Positions 19,252 through 28,513 of a stretch of DNA of 37,021 nt are shown piece after piece. Each line of letters opens with the position of its first letter. The stretch's first letter is position 1. A program made the position numbers and the translations under genes. Origin of the DNA: Nitrospirota bacterium (GTDB lineage: Bacteria; Nitrospirota; Leptospirillia; Leptospirillales; Leptospirillaceae); contig JAJYGC010000017.1 of the NCBI GenBank assembly GCA_021785195.1, positions 1-37,021 on the forward strand, written 5' to 3'. The notes under the pieces were generated by a model that did not search any database, was not told the origin of the DNA, and was given only the letters and a program-made list of their open reading frames with translations.

Positions 19252-20930
19252 CGGCGGTGAACAGGGATCCCCTTTGGTACAAGGATGTGATCATTTACGA
19301 AATTCCTGTGAAGTCGTTTTTTGACTCCAACCGGGATGGCATCGGGGATCTGCCTGGATTGATCGGAAAGCTCGACTATCTGGTGGATCTGGGTGTGACG
19401 GCCCTTTGGCTGCTACCATTCACGGACTCCCCGCTCCGGGACGACGGGTACGACATCCGGGACTATTATAATGTCTACCCCCATTACGGCACCTTGAACG
19501 ATTTCCAGCGCTTTCTGGACGAGGCCCATCTCCGGGGCCTCCGGGTCATTACCGAACTGGTCCTGAACCATACTTCCAATACACACCCCTGGTTCGTCTC
19601 CGCCCGCTCTTCCCGTTCCTCTCCCTACCGCGATTATTATGTCTGGAGCGATACGACGGAGAAATACCAGGGGACCCGGGTCATCTTCAGCGACTCGGAA
19701 AAATCGAACTGGACCTGGGAGCCGAAAACCCGCCAATATTATTGGCACCGCTTCTTTCATCACCAGCCTGACCTGAACTTCGATAACCCCAAGGTGCAGG
19801 AAGAGCTTCTGAACGTCGTCAAGTTCTGGTTTTCGCTCGGGGTGGACGGTCTGAGGTGTGACGCCGTTCCCTACCTGTTCGAACGGGAAGGGACGAACTG
19901 TGAAAACCTTCCGGAAACCCACGCGTTCATGAAACGCCTCCGCAAGGAGATCGACGTGCAGTTTCCAGGACGGATGCTGCTGGCGGAAGCCAATCAGTGG
20001 CCCCAGGAAGTCCTCGAATATTTCGGGAACGAAGACGAATTCCACATGGCCTACCATTTTCCGTTGATGCCCCGCCTGTTCATCGCCATCGCCCAGGGCA
20101 ACCGGAAGCCCATTGTCGACATCCTCGATCAGACTCCACAGATTCCCGACTCCTGCCAATGGGCGATCTTTCTCAGAAACCACGACGAGCTGACCCTCGA
20201 AATGGTGACGGATCAGGAACGAGATTACCTGTGGTCCTACTATGCCAAGGATTCCCGGATGCGTCTCAATATTGGAATCCGGCGCCGGCTTTCACCGCTC
20301 ATGCAGAACGACCGCCGAAAAATCGACCTCATGCAGAGCCTTCTCCTGACCCTGCCGGGAACCCCGATTCTTTATTATGGCGACGAGATCGGCATGGGGG
20401 ACAATATCCACCTCGGAGACAGGAACGGGGTCCGGACGCCCATGCAATGGTCTTCGGACAAGAATGGGGGATTCTCCCGGGCCGATCCCTCTTCCCTTTA
20501 CATCCCTCCGATCCAGAATCCGGTCTACGGGTATCAGGTGGTGAACGTCGAGTCGCAGATCCGGTATCCGACCAGTCCGCTCAGCGTCCTGAGGCAAATG
20601 TTCCAGGTGCGACAGTCCACCCGGATTTTCGGGAGGGGAACCCTCACGGTCATCCATTCGCGCAATCAGAAGGTTTTTGCCTATTTTCGGGAATACGGGG
20701 GAGAGGTCGCCCTGATTCTCAACAATCTGTCGGATGCCACCGAATCCGTGTATGTCGACCTTTCCCGTTTCAACGGATACGTGCCGGTGGAGATGTTCAG
20801 CCAGACGCAATTCCCCTTGATCCGGAAGGCCCGTTTCCACTTTACCTTAAGTCCCTACGGGTTCTTCTGGTTCCATTTGAGGCCGCCAAGATCGGAAAAG
20901 GCCGGGAAGAAAGGGAAAGGAAATCCTTGA
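19248..20930 (+). CDS. treS: Trehalose synthase (maltose alpha-D-glucosyltransferase)
   Basis: TreS (GH13_16), 560 residues, interconverts trehalose and maltose. The sequence is canonical: ELVLNHTSNTHPWF, LRCDAVPYLFEREGTNCENLPETHAF with nucleophile D205, LLAEANQW with E247 and LRNHDELTLEMV with H312 and D313. The start is GTG at 19248 with AGGGAGG 7 nt upstream, overlapping the preceding gene by GTGA. There is no fused maltokinase domain; a separate kinase gene lies at the end of the cluster. It should supply maltose to Mak and GlgE. Confidence 0.95.
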   Translation: MTAVNRDPLWYKDVIIYEIPVKSFFDSNRDGIGDLPGLIGKLDYLVDLGVTALWLLPFTDSPLRDDGYDIRDYYNVYPHYGTLNDFQRFLDEAHLRGLRVITELVLNHTSNTHPWFVSARSSRSSPYRDYYVWSDTTEKYQGTRVIFSDSEKSNWTWEPKTRQYYWHRFFHHQPDLNFDNPKVQEELLNVVKFWFSLGVDGLRCDAVPYLFEREGTNCENLPETHAFMKRLRKEIDVQFPGRMLLAEANQWPQEVLEYFGNEDEFHMAYHFPLMPRLFIAIAQGNRKPIVDILDQTPQIPDSCQWAIFLRNHDELTLEMVTDQERDYLWSYYAKDSRMRLNIGIRRRLSPLMQNDRRKIDLMQSLLLTLPGTPILYYGDEIGMGDNIHLGDRNGVRTPMQWSSDKNGGFSRADPSSLYIPPIQNPVYGYQVVNVESQIRYPTSPLSVLRQMFQVRQSTRIFGRGTLTVIHSRNQKVFAYFREYGGEVALILNNLSDATESVYVDLSRFNGYVPVEMFSQTQFPLIRKARFHFTLSPYGFFWFHLRPPRSEKAGKKGKGNP

Positions 20931-20931
20931 A

Positions 20932-21132
20932 ATGGCGAACGCTTCTTTCGGGGAACAGGAAGTCCGGAGCGATTCCCTGACTGGAGCGTTCCCGGCAGGT
21001 TCCCATCTGTCGGGCAGTCGAAGAGGTGTATCTGAAAACGGCAAAGGAGGGCATTTTCTGGAAAATGCTAAGATGAATGCTGTGGATCCGCCGATTGAAA
21101 TGCAGTGGAAAGACAATTTCGACCGGTGGTGA
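20932..21132 (+). CDS. Possible small ORF between treS and glgE
   Basis: A 66-codon frame begins with an ATG one base after the treS stop and has AAAGGAAA upstream at a loose distance. The peptide is polar (MANASFGEQEVRSD start, ends DNFDRW), has no recognisable domain and uses more A/T in third positions than its neighbours. It may be spacer sequence carrying a promoter for glgE rather than a gene. Confidence 0.22.
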   Translation: MANASFGEQEVRSDSLTGAFPAGSHLSGSRRGVSENGKGGHFLENAKMNAVDPPIEMQWKDNFDRW

Positions 21133-21202
21133 ATATCGTCTGTCATGTCCAGACCCTTCCGCGCGCCAACCCCAATTTTTAAATTTCGAGAGGAGACCGG
21201 CC

Positions 21203-23209
21203 ATGCCAAGGAAATCCGATGTCCGTTTGCCGCATGCATGGAAAGAAATCGAGCCCACGGGCCGGAGGCGGGTCCGGATCGAACAGGTCATGCCTGCTGT
21301 CGACGGAGGCCGGTACCCGGTCAAACGGATTCCCGGAGAGAGTCTGGAGATCGAGGTGCACGCTTTTGCAGACGGCCACGAGCCCCTCTTTGTGCTCCTC
21401 GAATTCCGGGAGCCGGGCGAACAGGAATGGGTGGCGATCCGGATGGAGGATCTCGGGAACGACCGTTGGCGGGGGGGCATTTCATTTTTGAAGACAGGAA
21501 TGGGCTACTACCGCATTTCGGGCTGGATCGACCCGGTGGCCCACTGGCAGGATGGACTCCGGAAAAAATATGAGGCCGGAATGACCGAGGATCTGGAGGT
21601 GGAGCTCCAGGAAGGCGACGCGATCATCCGGTCGTGTGCCGGTCGGGCGGGGGATGAGGAAGACTCCCGCCTCATCATGGACTGGTCGGATCAGATCCGG
21701 GAGGGGGATCTGCCGTCCCGAATCCGCCATGCGCTGGATCCCCACCCGGCTTCTTTGGCATCGCGGTTTCCGGATCCCCGTTTTGTGTCGGTGACCCCTG
21801 TCGACCTCCCGGTTCTGGTCGAACGGGAAAGGGCTCTCCGGGGAGCATGGTATGAGTTTTTTCCCCGCTCTTCCGGGACGGTGGAGGGTCGGCACGGAAC
21901 GCTGGAGGATGCGAGGCTCAGGCTCCCGGGGATCGCCGAAATGGGATTCGATGTGGTGTACCTTCCTCCCATCCATCCGATCGGCCATGCGTTCCGGAAA
22001 GGTCCGAACAACCGTCCTGACGCCGGTCCGGATGTTCCCGGAAGCCCCTGGGCGATCGGATCCCGCGAAGGAGGACATACGGCCATCGAACCCCGCCTCG
22101 GAACGACCGAAACGTTCGACCGGTTCATGGAAGAAGCCCGTCGGCTGGACCTTGAAGTGGCCTTGGACCTGGCGTTCCAGTGTTCCCCGGATCACCCTTA
22201 TGTCCAGTCCCATCCGGAATGGTTCCGGCAGCGCCCGGACGGATCCATCCACTATGCCGAGAACCCTCCCAAGAAATATCAGGACATCTATCCGTTCGAC
22301 TTTCTGAGCGAAAACTGGAAAGAGCTTTGGGAAGAGCTCCGGTCGGTGGTCCTCTTCTGGGTTTCGAGGGGGGTCAGGATTTTCCGGGTCGACAATCCCC
22401 ACACGAAACCCTTCCCGTTCTGGGAATGGCTGATCGCCGAAGTGCGTCACGCCGATCCGGATGTGGTGTTCCTGGCCGAGGCCTTTACCCGTCCGAAGGT
22501 GATGTACCACCTGGCCCATCTCGGATTTTCCCAGTCCTATACCTATTTCACCTGGAAGAATACGAAGGAGGAACTCGAGGAGTATCTGACGGAGCTGACC
22601 ACCGCTCCCGTCCGGGATTCCTTTCGACCAAACCTCTGGCCCAACACGCCGGACATCCTTCACGACTACCTTCAGAAGGGGGGACGACCGGCCTTTCTGA
22701 CCCGTCTGGCGCTGGCCGCCACAATGTCCGCCAGTTACGGTGTCTATGGGCCACCGTACGAATGGGGCGAAAACCGTCCGATCCGGGAGGGCAGCGAAGA
22801 ATACCTGAACTCCGAAAAATATGAGGTGCGCCACTGGCACCCGGAGCCCCCGGATACCCTCAGGCCGGTCATGACCCGCCTGAACCGCATCCGAAAGGAA
22901 TTTCCCGTTTTGGGATGGAACCACAACCTGATCTTCCATCCGGTTGAAAATGACCAGATCCTCGCATTTTCAAAGGGTCAGGAGGGACAGGACAACTGGA
23001 TCCTGACAGTGGTGAACCTGGACCCGGGACATTTCCAGATGGGTTGGCTCACGTTCGATCCGAAGGAGGAAGGGGCGTTTGAGGTGGAAGACCTGATGAC
23101 CAATGCCCGTTATTCCTGGTCCGGCAACCGGCATTTTGTCCAGTTCGACCCCCGGGATCCGAATACCTTGCCATTTCATGTTTTCCGACTCTCCCGGAGC
23201 AACCGATGA
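21203..23209 (+). CDS. glgE: Alpha-1,4-glucan:maltose-1-phosphate maltosyltransferase
   Basis: GlgE (GH13_3), 668 residues, extends alpha-glucan by maltosyl units from maltose-1-phosphate. The N-terminal domain starts RRVRIEQVMPAVDGGRYPVKR, followed by WYEFFPRS and VVYLPPIHPIGHAFRKGPNN. The nucleophile is in FRVDNPHTKPF (D397) and the acid/base in FLAEAFTRPKVM (E426). The conserved GFSQSYTYFTWKN and SYGVYGPPYE are present. The frame opens earlier, but ATG at 21203 has GAGGAG about 7 nt upstream and gives the normal length. It overlaps the maltokinase gene by ATGA. The 272 nt before it hold no certain gene. Confidence 0.95.
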   Translation: MPRKSDVRLPHAWKEIEPTGRRRVRIEQVMPAVDGGRYPVKRIPGESLEIEVHAFADGHEPLFVLLEFREPGEQEWVAIRMEDLGNDRWRGGISFLKTGMGYYRISGWIDPVAHWQDGLRKKYEAGMTEDLEVELQEGDAIIRSCAGRAGDEEDSRLIMDWSDQIREGDLPSRIRHALDPHPASLASRFPDPRFVSVTPVDLPVLVERERALRGAWYEFFPRSSGTVEGRHGTLEDARLRLPGIAEMGFDVVYLPPIHPIGHAFRKGPNNRPDAGPDVPGSPWAIGSREGGHTAIEPRLGTTETFDRFMEEARRLDLEVALDLAFQCSPDHPYVQSHPEWFRQRPDGSIHYAENPPKKYQDIYPFDFLSENWKELWEELRSVVLFWVSRGVRIFRVDNPHTKPFPFWEWLIAEVRHADPDVVFLAEAFTRPKVMYHLAHLGFSQSYTYFTWKNTKEELEEYLTELTTAPVRDSFRPNLWPNTPDILHDYLQKGGRPAFLTRLALAATMSASYGVYGPPYEWGENRPIREGSEEYLNSEKYEVRHWHPEPPDTLRPVMTRLNRIRKEFPVLGWNHNLIFHPVENDQILAFSKGQEGQDNWILTVVNLDPGHFQMGWLTFDPKEEGAFEVEDLMTNARYSWSGNRHFVQFDPRDPNTLPFHVFRLSRSNR

Positions 23210-24786
23210 GTGAAGGGGTGCCGCTGCCTGTCCTGGGTCTTTGGTGTTCGTGGAGAGATCTTTCCCCTGTCGATCCCGACGGGGACCTGGCCCGTGTTCT
23301 GGCAACCTATCTTCCCCGTTGCCGTTGGTTCGCGTCAAAATCGCGGGAAATCCGGTCCTCGAAGGTGGAGTCGGTTCACCGGATCGGCCCGGTGTCTCCC
23401 GAAATCACGGACCGAACCCTCCCCTTCTTCCTGTGTGTCCTCCTTGTCGCTTTTGGGGACGGGGTGACCGAGCGGTATCTCGTTCCACTGGCCCGTGTGC
23501 CCCACGGCCGGGTCGAGCCCAAGGCCCGGATCGCCCGGATGGAATCGGCCGGCAATGAACCGGACGGGCTTGAACTGGTAGATGGCTTGTATCTGCCGGA
23601 GATGGGCCGTGCCCTGTTGTCCCTTTTTGGACCTTCGGAAGGGACGGCGGTGGACGCGATGGGGATTTTGACCACCGAAGCCTTTGAACGGTTGGGAAGG
23701 TCCTGGGATCCGGCGGATGATCCTGTCCTGTTCCGGGGAGAGCAGAGCAACAGCTCCCTCCTGTATGGAGGGGCGTTCATGCTGAAGTGTTTCCGGCGGC
23801 TCGAGCCCGGCGTCAATCTCGATCTCGAGGTGGGAATGTTCCTGGAGGAAGACGCCCTTCCCCGGATTGTGGCCCCCCTGGGTGGGGCCATTCTCGGAAA
23901 AACCCCGGAAGGGGAACCGTTGACCTTTGCGATCCTCCAGGGGTTCGTCGCTAACCGGGGGGATGGATGGTCTTGGATGCGGGACACGCTGAAAAAGGGG
24001 GTTCTGGACTCGGATCACGGGGGAGTCCTCGCTTCCGGACCATATGGCGAAAAACTGATGCGAATGGTGGCCCGGATCGGAACCCGGACCGCTGATCTCC
24101 ATCAAGCATTGGCCCGGGATCCCCACGACCCGGATTTTGCCCCTTCCTTGTTGACCCGGCCGGATGTCGACGATCTCGTCCACGCGGTCGGGCTCAGGCT
24201 TGAAAAGACCCTTGAACTGCTGAAACGAAATCTTGAACGGATGGCTCCGGGTCCCCGAAGCGAGGGAGCGGGACTTCTGGAACGGCTCCCCGACCTTCGG
24301 GGGATGGTCGGGCGGGTGCATGCAGGGGAGTCCGGGGATGGGTACAAGATCCGCTGTCATGGGGATTTCCATCTGGGACAACTTCTCGTCACCCCCGAAG
24401 AGGATGTCGTTTTTCTGGATTTTGAAGGGGAGCCGGCCCTCTCCCTGGCGGAGCGTCGCCAAAAGTCATCCCCCCTTCTGGATGTGGCGGGGATGATCCG
24501 GTCTCTTCACTATCTGTCCTGCTCGGTCCTGGGGGACTCCCCCAATCCAGGTGAGGTTTCGAAAACCCATCGATGGTTCATTGAAGCTTCGGCCCTCTTC
24601 CAGTCGTCCTATTTCCGGAAAATGGAATCCGGCCGTCCCCTGCTTTCGGATCGGGCGCGGATCGATCCGCTCCTGACCCTCTACCTTCTCCGGAAGGGGC
24701 TTTATGAACTGGAGTATGAGCTGAACAACCGTCCGGACTGGGTCGGGATTCCCATTGCGGGGCTTCTGGATCTGCTGGAGAAGTGA
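23206..24786 (+). CDS. mak: Maltokinase (Mak/Pep2 type)
   Basis: A 526-residue aminoglycoside-phosphotransferase-fold kinase that phosphorylates maltose to maltose-1-phosphate, the GlgE substrate. The N-terminal cap has LPRCRWFASKSREIR, typical of the kinase domain often fused to TreS. The catalytic loop is IRCHGDFHLGQLL (H385, D387) and the metal-binding segment VVFLDFEGEPA. The late motif YELEYELNNRPDWVGIPI is also conserved. It is coupled to glgE by a 4-bp overlap and is the last clear gene of the cluster. Confidence 0.93.
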   Translation: MSEGVPLPVLGLWCSWRDLSPVDPDGDLARVLATYLPRCRWFASKSREIRSSKVESVHRIGPVSPEITDRTLPFFLCVLLVAFGDGVTERYLVPLARVPHGRVEPKARIARMESAGNEPDGLELVDGLYLPEMGRALLSLFGPSEGTAVDAMGILTTEAFERLGRSWDPADDPVLFRGEQSNSSLLYGGAFMLKCFRRLEPGVNLDLEVGMFLEEDALPRIVAPLGGAILGKTPEGEPLTFAILQGFVANRGDGWSWMRDTLKKGVLDSDHGGVLASGPYGEKLMRMVARIGTRTADLHQALARDPHDPDFAPSLLTRPDVDDLVHAVGLRLEKTLELLKRNLERMAPGPRSEGAGLLERLPDLRGMVGRVHAGESGDGYKIRCHGDFHLGQLLVTPEEDVVFLDFEGEPALSLAERRQKSSPLLDVAGMIRSLHYLSCSVLGDSPNPGEVSKTHRWFIEASALFQSSYFRKMESGRPLLSDRARIDPLLTLYLLRKGLYELEYELNNRPDWVGIPIAGLLDLLEK

Positions 24787-25022
24787 TCGCCAATGGTGCT
24801 GGCCCGCATGAACGGCTCACATCACATTTTGGTGAATCCGAACAATTTGAAAACGATTTCGGTTCCAATTCATGGAGGCCAGGAGATCAGGACAGGAACG
24901 GCCCGGAATATCCTGAAAGCGGCCCATATTTCGGAGGGGGAAAAATGAAAATCGAATATCCGGTCAGAATCATGAACATCTGTCACCGCATTCCCCTTCT
25001 TAGGCTGTAAGTCAAGAGGGGG
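24787..25022. other. Spacer after the trehalose/glucan cluster
   Basis: A 75-codon frame starting GTG at 24783 overlaps the mak stop by GTGA, but it has no family resemblance and no well-spaced ribosome site (GGAGAA is only 2 nt away). I see no convincing terminator. Left unassigned. Confidence 0.3.
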
Positions 25023-25460
25023 TCAAGGGGACGGTTTCGATTTTCTTCTTCCCGGTTTTTCAGTTGTTCCCTGAAATTCCACATAACGACGGACCGTTTA
25101 GAGTGTCGCACCGCCGACGCTTCCAACGTAATAGGCCCGATGCCAGAAATACGGCTTCGAGTAGAACGGATTCAGATGGTCCGGAAAACGATTGCGAACA
25201 CGTCTGGCAGAAGCCGTCTTCAGATTGTTGATCAGGGTGGAGATGTTGAGTGCCGGATGGATCTCCGCCAAAAGATGCACATGATCGGCTTCTCCCCCGA
25301 ATTCCAGCAAGGTGCACCGCCAGTCCGTCAGGATCTCGCCGAAGGCGCCCTGGAGAGAGTGGAGAAGTTCCGGCGTGAGGGGCTTTCGCCGATCCTTTGT
25401 GACGAAAACAATGTGCAACTTGAGAGAGTATGCGGCCTGTGAGCTTGATTGGTTTGGTTG
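25023..25460 (-). pseudogene. tnpA: IS200/IS605-family transposase TnpA, nonsense-truncated relic
   Basis: The minus-strand frame encodes a small Y1 transposase: AYSLKLHIVFVTKDRRKPL, the metal-binding HUH motif DHVHLL and the C-terminal FWHRAYYVGSVGGATL. A TAA at 25098-25100 sits where the family has glutamate (ATLET). The same frame continues for 24 more codons as TVRRYVEFQGTTEK to a TGA at 25023. The stop removes the helix with the presumed catalytic tyrosine (YVEFQ). No good ATG is present at the N-terminus; the first TTG (25418) cuts into the beta strand and the frame is open to 25493. No TnpB gene is near. An inactive relic is the best reading. Confidence 0.82.
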
Positions 25461-25463
25461 ATG

Positions 25464-25864
25464 GCGTTTCCCAAAAATCGTGATGGCTGGTAACTACCCT
25501 AGGATCAAATCTGCATCATTCTGGACCGCCACTTCTTCCTTGTGTCCAGGATGCACGGGAAACCTGAACGCGTGACCGAACCGCCTTGAGGCTATTCATG
25601 CTCCCAAGAACGGGTCATGCCTTCATCTTTTCGAAACCCTGGTTTCAAGGATGGATCGGACATTCCCAGGGCCAGATCCGGTTTGTTTCCCGGCTTGGAT
25701 GAAGGAACACGTTCTCCAGGGCGTCCAGTAGATCAGTGACGATTCGATGAACCACCGATGGAAGACGTTTAAGTTTGAGGATTTTGAACTCCAAGACTTT
25801 TTGGGCCTTCCTGCAAGGGATCCGGAGCAAAGTCCGGGGACGATCATAAAAAGGAGGGTGGCTT
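25464..25864. other. Non-coding stretch between the IS200 relic and the YaiI-family gene
   Basis: About 400 nt with only short overlapping frames, none with a credible ribosome site or family motif. A 14-bp dyad GAAACCCTGGTTTC lies at 25633-25646. The region may include the transposon end. The AAGGAGG at 25851-25857 serves the next gene. Confidence 0.4.
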
Positions 25865-26335
25865 TTGAAAATCTGGGTGGATGCCGATGCCTGTCCGAAA
25901 CAGGTCAAGGAAATTCTCTTCCGGGTCGCCGACCGCAACCGAATCCGGGTGACCCTGGTCGCGAACAAGCTGATGAGGGTTCCGAAGTCTCCGTTTGTGG
26001 AATCGATTCAGGTTCCGGACGGATTCGACGTGGCCGACCGGGAAATCGCCAGGTTGACCGAAGCGGGCGATCTCGTCATCAGTGCCGACATTCCGCTGGC
26101 GTCTGCGGTGGTCGGGAAGGGGGGAGTGGTTCTGGGACCCCGGGGAGAGATCTATGACGAAGGGAATATCCAGGAGGCCCTGTCGGTCCGGAATTTCATG
26201 GACGAGATCCGGGGCGCCGGTGTCGAAACCGGGGGTCCGAGTCCCTTGTCCCGGACGGATGTTGAACGGTTCTCCAACCGATTGAACCGGATCCTGTCCG
26301 GCCAGCACGCCCCAGCAGACGATCGATGGACGTGA
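25865..26335 (+). CDS. YaiI/YqxD family protein (DUF188/UPF0178)
   Basis: A 156-residue protein with the family N-terminus KIWVDADACPKQVKEIL and the conserved DVADREIARLTEAGDLVISADIPLA and LGPRGEIYDEGNI. The acidic residues in VDADACP and SADIPLA suggest a PIN-like metal-dependent nuclease fold, but biochemical function is not established. The start is TTG at 25865 with AGGAGG 7 nt upstream. The C-terminal tail of about 20 residues is not conserved. Single gene. Confidence 0.88.
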   Translation: MKIWVDADACPKQVKEILFRVADRNRIRVTLVANKLMRVPKSPFVESIQVPDGFDVADREIARLTEAGDLVISADIPLASAVVGKGGVVLGPRGEIYDEGNIQEALSVRNFMDEIRGAGVETGGPSPLSRTDVERFSNRLNRILSGQHAPADDRWT

Positions 26336-26678
26336 GGGGGCATGGGGGAAGCTCATCATTGATCCCGTTCCCTTCGCTCTGATTCCCCGAGCACATCTCC
26401 CTTGCCGATAGTATAATGAAGCAAAGCGGGATCCGACTGGAAGGACCGGGACACGGATTTCTTGGTCCAGGGTTGTTGCTCTTTGTTGCTCTTCTTCGGG
26501 GGGGGCTTTTCCTTTGGGGAAGAGGGAAAAAGGGTATCCCTGACGTTCGGCAGTGGGGTTGGGCGAAGATCCCCCAAGAGTGAGAGCAAGGGCCGGGAAT
26601 CCGGGGCCCTGTGCCCTTCCTGGCTGACCAAAGTGCCGCCTTTGGGGCAAATGAATGAATTGAACAGGAGGAGAAACG
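26336..26678. promoter_or_regulatory. Upstream region of the alcohol dehydrogenase gene, TATAAT box
   Basis: About 340 nt without a convincing gene. A perfect TATAAT is at 26412-26417, but the matching -35 position (about 26389-26394) is poor. The segment 26480-26530 is very G-rich. The AGGAGG at about 26666 is the ribosome site of the next gene. An ORF starting at 26462 overlaps into the dehydrogenase in another frame and is not supported. Confidence 0.3.
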
Positions 26679-27722
26679 ATGCTGATTACCAAAGGATATG
26701 CCACGAAGGGGCCGAAATCCCCCCTTGAACCATTCACTTTCGAACGACGGGATCCCGGTGACACCGATGTCCTGATCGACATTCACTATTGCGGGATCTG
26801 CCACTCCGACATCCATCAGGCCCGGAACGAGTGGGGCGGATCCACTTATCCGATGGTGCCGGGGCATGAGATTGTCGGCCGGATCGCCCGGGTCGGCAAG
26901 GCGGTCACGAAATTCAAGGTCGGGGATCTGGCCGGTGTGGGGTGCTTTGTGGACTCCTGCGGAGTCTGCGATAGCTGCCGGGAAGGGGTCGAGCAATACT
27001 GCGATGCCTCCCCCGTCTGGACGTATAACGCCCTGGAAAAGGACGGAAAGACCCAGACATTCGGGGGATATTCCTCCCAGATCGTCGTCAAGGAATCCTA
27101 CTGTCTGAGGATTTCCCCCGACCTTCCCCTTTCCCATGTCGCCCCTCTCCTGTGCGCCGGCATCACGACCTACTCTCCCCTCCGCCACTTCGGGGTCAAG
27201 GCAGGGGATCGGGTCGGGGTTGTGGGCCTTGGAGGTTTGGGGCACATGGCGGTGAAGCTTGCTTCCTCGATGGGGGCCCATGTCACCGTGTTCAGCACCT
27301 CCGATTCGAAGGCCGCGGATGCCAGGCGACTGGGTGCGGACAGTTTCGTGGTGACAAAGGAGCCGAAGAACTTCATTCCATTGGCGAACAGCCTGGACTT
27401 TATCCTGGATATGGTTTCCGCTCCCCATGATTTCAATGCCTATCTGAATCTGCTCCGGCGGGACGGACTGATGGTGATCCTGGGGGTGCCCGAAAAGCCG
27501 ATGGAGATCCATCCCTTCTCCCTGATCGGAAAACGGCGCAGACTGGCCGGGTCGGTGATCGGTGGAATCCGGGAAACCCAGGAAATGCTCGATTATTGCG
27601 CAACCAAGGGGATCACCTCCGATGTCGAGGTCATCCCGGTCCAAAAGATCGGGGAAGCTTACGAGCGAACCCTTCGAAGCGATGTCCGTTACCGGTTCGT
27701 GATCGATATGAAGACGCTCTGA
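26679..27722 (+). CDS. Zinc-dependent NAD(P) alcohol dehydrogenase (YahK/CAD-like)
   Basis: A 347-residue medium-chain dehydrogenase of the cinnamyl-alcohol/YahK subgroup, reducing aldehydes with NADPH. Catalytic zinc ligands C41 (CGICHSD), H63 (PGHEIVG) and a later cysteine in LLCAGITTY; structural zinc cysteines C94, C97, C100 and C108. The cofactor site is VVGLGGLGHMAVKLA. Starts at an ATG preceded by AGGAGGAGAAACG. Likely aldehyde detoxification; the VOC-domain gene downstream is separated by a probable terminator. Confidence 0.92.
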   Translation: MLITKGYATKGPKSPLEPFTFERRDPGDTDVLIDIHYCGICHSDIHQARNEWGGSTYPMVPGHEIVGRIARVGKAVTKFKVGDLAGVGCFVDSCGVCDSCREGVEQYCDASPVWTYNALEKDGKTQTFGGYSSQIVVKESYCLRISPDLPLSHVAPLLCAGITTYSPLRHFGVKAGDRVGVVGLGGLGHMAVKLASSMGAHVTVFSTSDSKAADARRLGADSFVVTKEPKNFIPLANSLDFILDMVSAPHDFNAYLNLLRRDGLMVILGVPEKPMEIHPFSLIGKRRRLAGSVIGGIRETQEMLDYCATKGITSDVEVIPVQKIGEAYERTLRSDVRYRFVIDMKTL

Positions 27723-27751
27723 GCGCATTTTCAGGTTGAGGGTTTAGGAAG

Positions 27752-27779
27752 GGACCTCCGGATGTCCGGGGTCCGTTTT
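27752..27779 (+). terminator. Probable Rho-independent terminator of the alcohol dehydrogenase gene
   Basis: A GC-rich hairpin pairs GGACC (27752-27756) with GGTCC (27770-27774) and CCGG with CCGG inside, with one bulged T and a short loop, then GTTTTG. The T run is only four long, so the call is moderate. Confidence 0.4.
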
Positions 27780-27841
27780 GGGGTCGTGCCGGAGGAAGGG
27801 AGCTTGTCTCAGGGTTCAAGGAGAGCTGCCGGGGAGGTTCG

Positions 27842-28222
27842 ATGATCAGGTCAGTCGCGTTTACCGTCTATCCTGTCCACAATATGACCCGGGCCCGCCA
27901 GTTCTATGAGGAAGAACTGGGGCTGGTTTCCACGATGGATTTTGAGAATTCCTGGGTCGAATATGACTTGCCGGGGGGGACCTTTGCCCTGACCACCCTT
28001 TTGGAAGGGGTGGAGCCCAGTGCCAGTGCCGGGGGTTGCATCGCGTTTGAAATCGATGACCTGGACAAGGTGGTCCAAGGGCTCAAGGCCAGAAAGCACC
28101 CTTTCAAGGTCGAGCCCTTTTCCACGCCGGTTTGCCGGATGGCGGTAGTCAAGGATCCGGAAGGCAATCAGGTGACGTTGCACAAGAGTCACGAACACAA
28201 ACACCCTGAACACAGGCCTTGA
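27842..28222 (+). CDS. VOC-family (glyoxalase/bleomycin resistance-like) protein
   Basis: A 126-residue single vicinal-oxygen-chelate domain: SVAFTVYPVHNMTRARQFYEEELGL, a central FEIDDLDKVVQGLKARKHPF and the C-terminal VVKDPEGNQVTLHK. The glutamate/histidine metal ligands of true glyoxalase I are not clearly placed, so activity is not assigned. GGGGAGG lies about 5 nt before the ATG. The C-terminus is histidine-rich (HEHKHPEH). Confidence 0.85.
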   Translation: MIRSVAFTVYPVHNMTRARQFYEEELGLVSTMDFENSWVEYDLPGGTFALTTLLEGVEPSASAGGCIAFEIDDLDKVVQGLKARKHPFKVEPFSTPVCRMAVVKDPEGNQVTLHKSHEHKHPEHRP

Positions 28223-28513
28223 CGTTCCGCAACTTCAGCTACCATTGTCATTCGCGGGATTGACCGGGACGTGATCGGGGCACAGGGGGTGTTTTGTCGC
28301 AAAATCCTCATGGTAACCCCCGAACCACGATTGCTCCCAGAATCCTTCAGAACGTCCTTCCCCGCTTTGCCCCGATCCCTTGACCGAAAGAGGGACGTTG
28401 TTCAGACCAAGCGGGTTGTTCGCTTCAGGCTGGCGGTGGTGCAGGGTTCGATGGACCCCTCCAATATTCCAAAAACGCCCCGGATTTTTTCCGGAACGGC
28501 GCAATCTTCCTGT
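28223..28513. other. Convergent intergenic spacer
   Basis: About 290 nt between the VOC gene and the end of the desaturase gene. Small frames exist on both strands but none has a ribosome site or family features. Nothing else recognised. Confidence 0.4.

Noticed and set aside
26196-27728. Long 510-codon minus-strand frame opposite the alcohol dehydrogenase
   Set aside because: The opposite strand encodes a complete zinc dehydrogenase; the minus product has no motif and spans an intergenic region.
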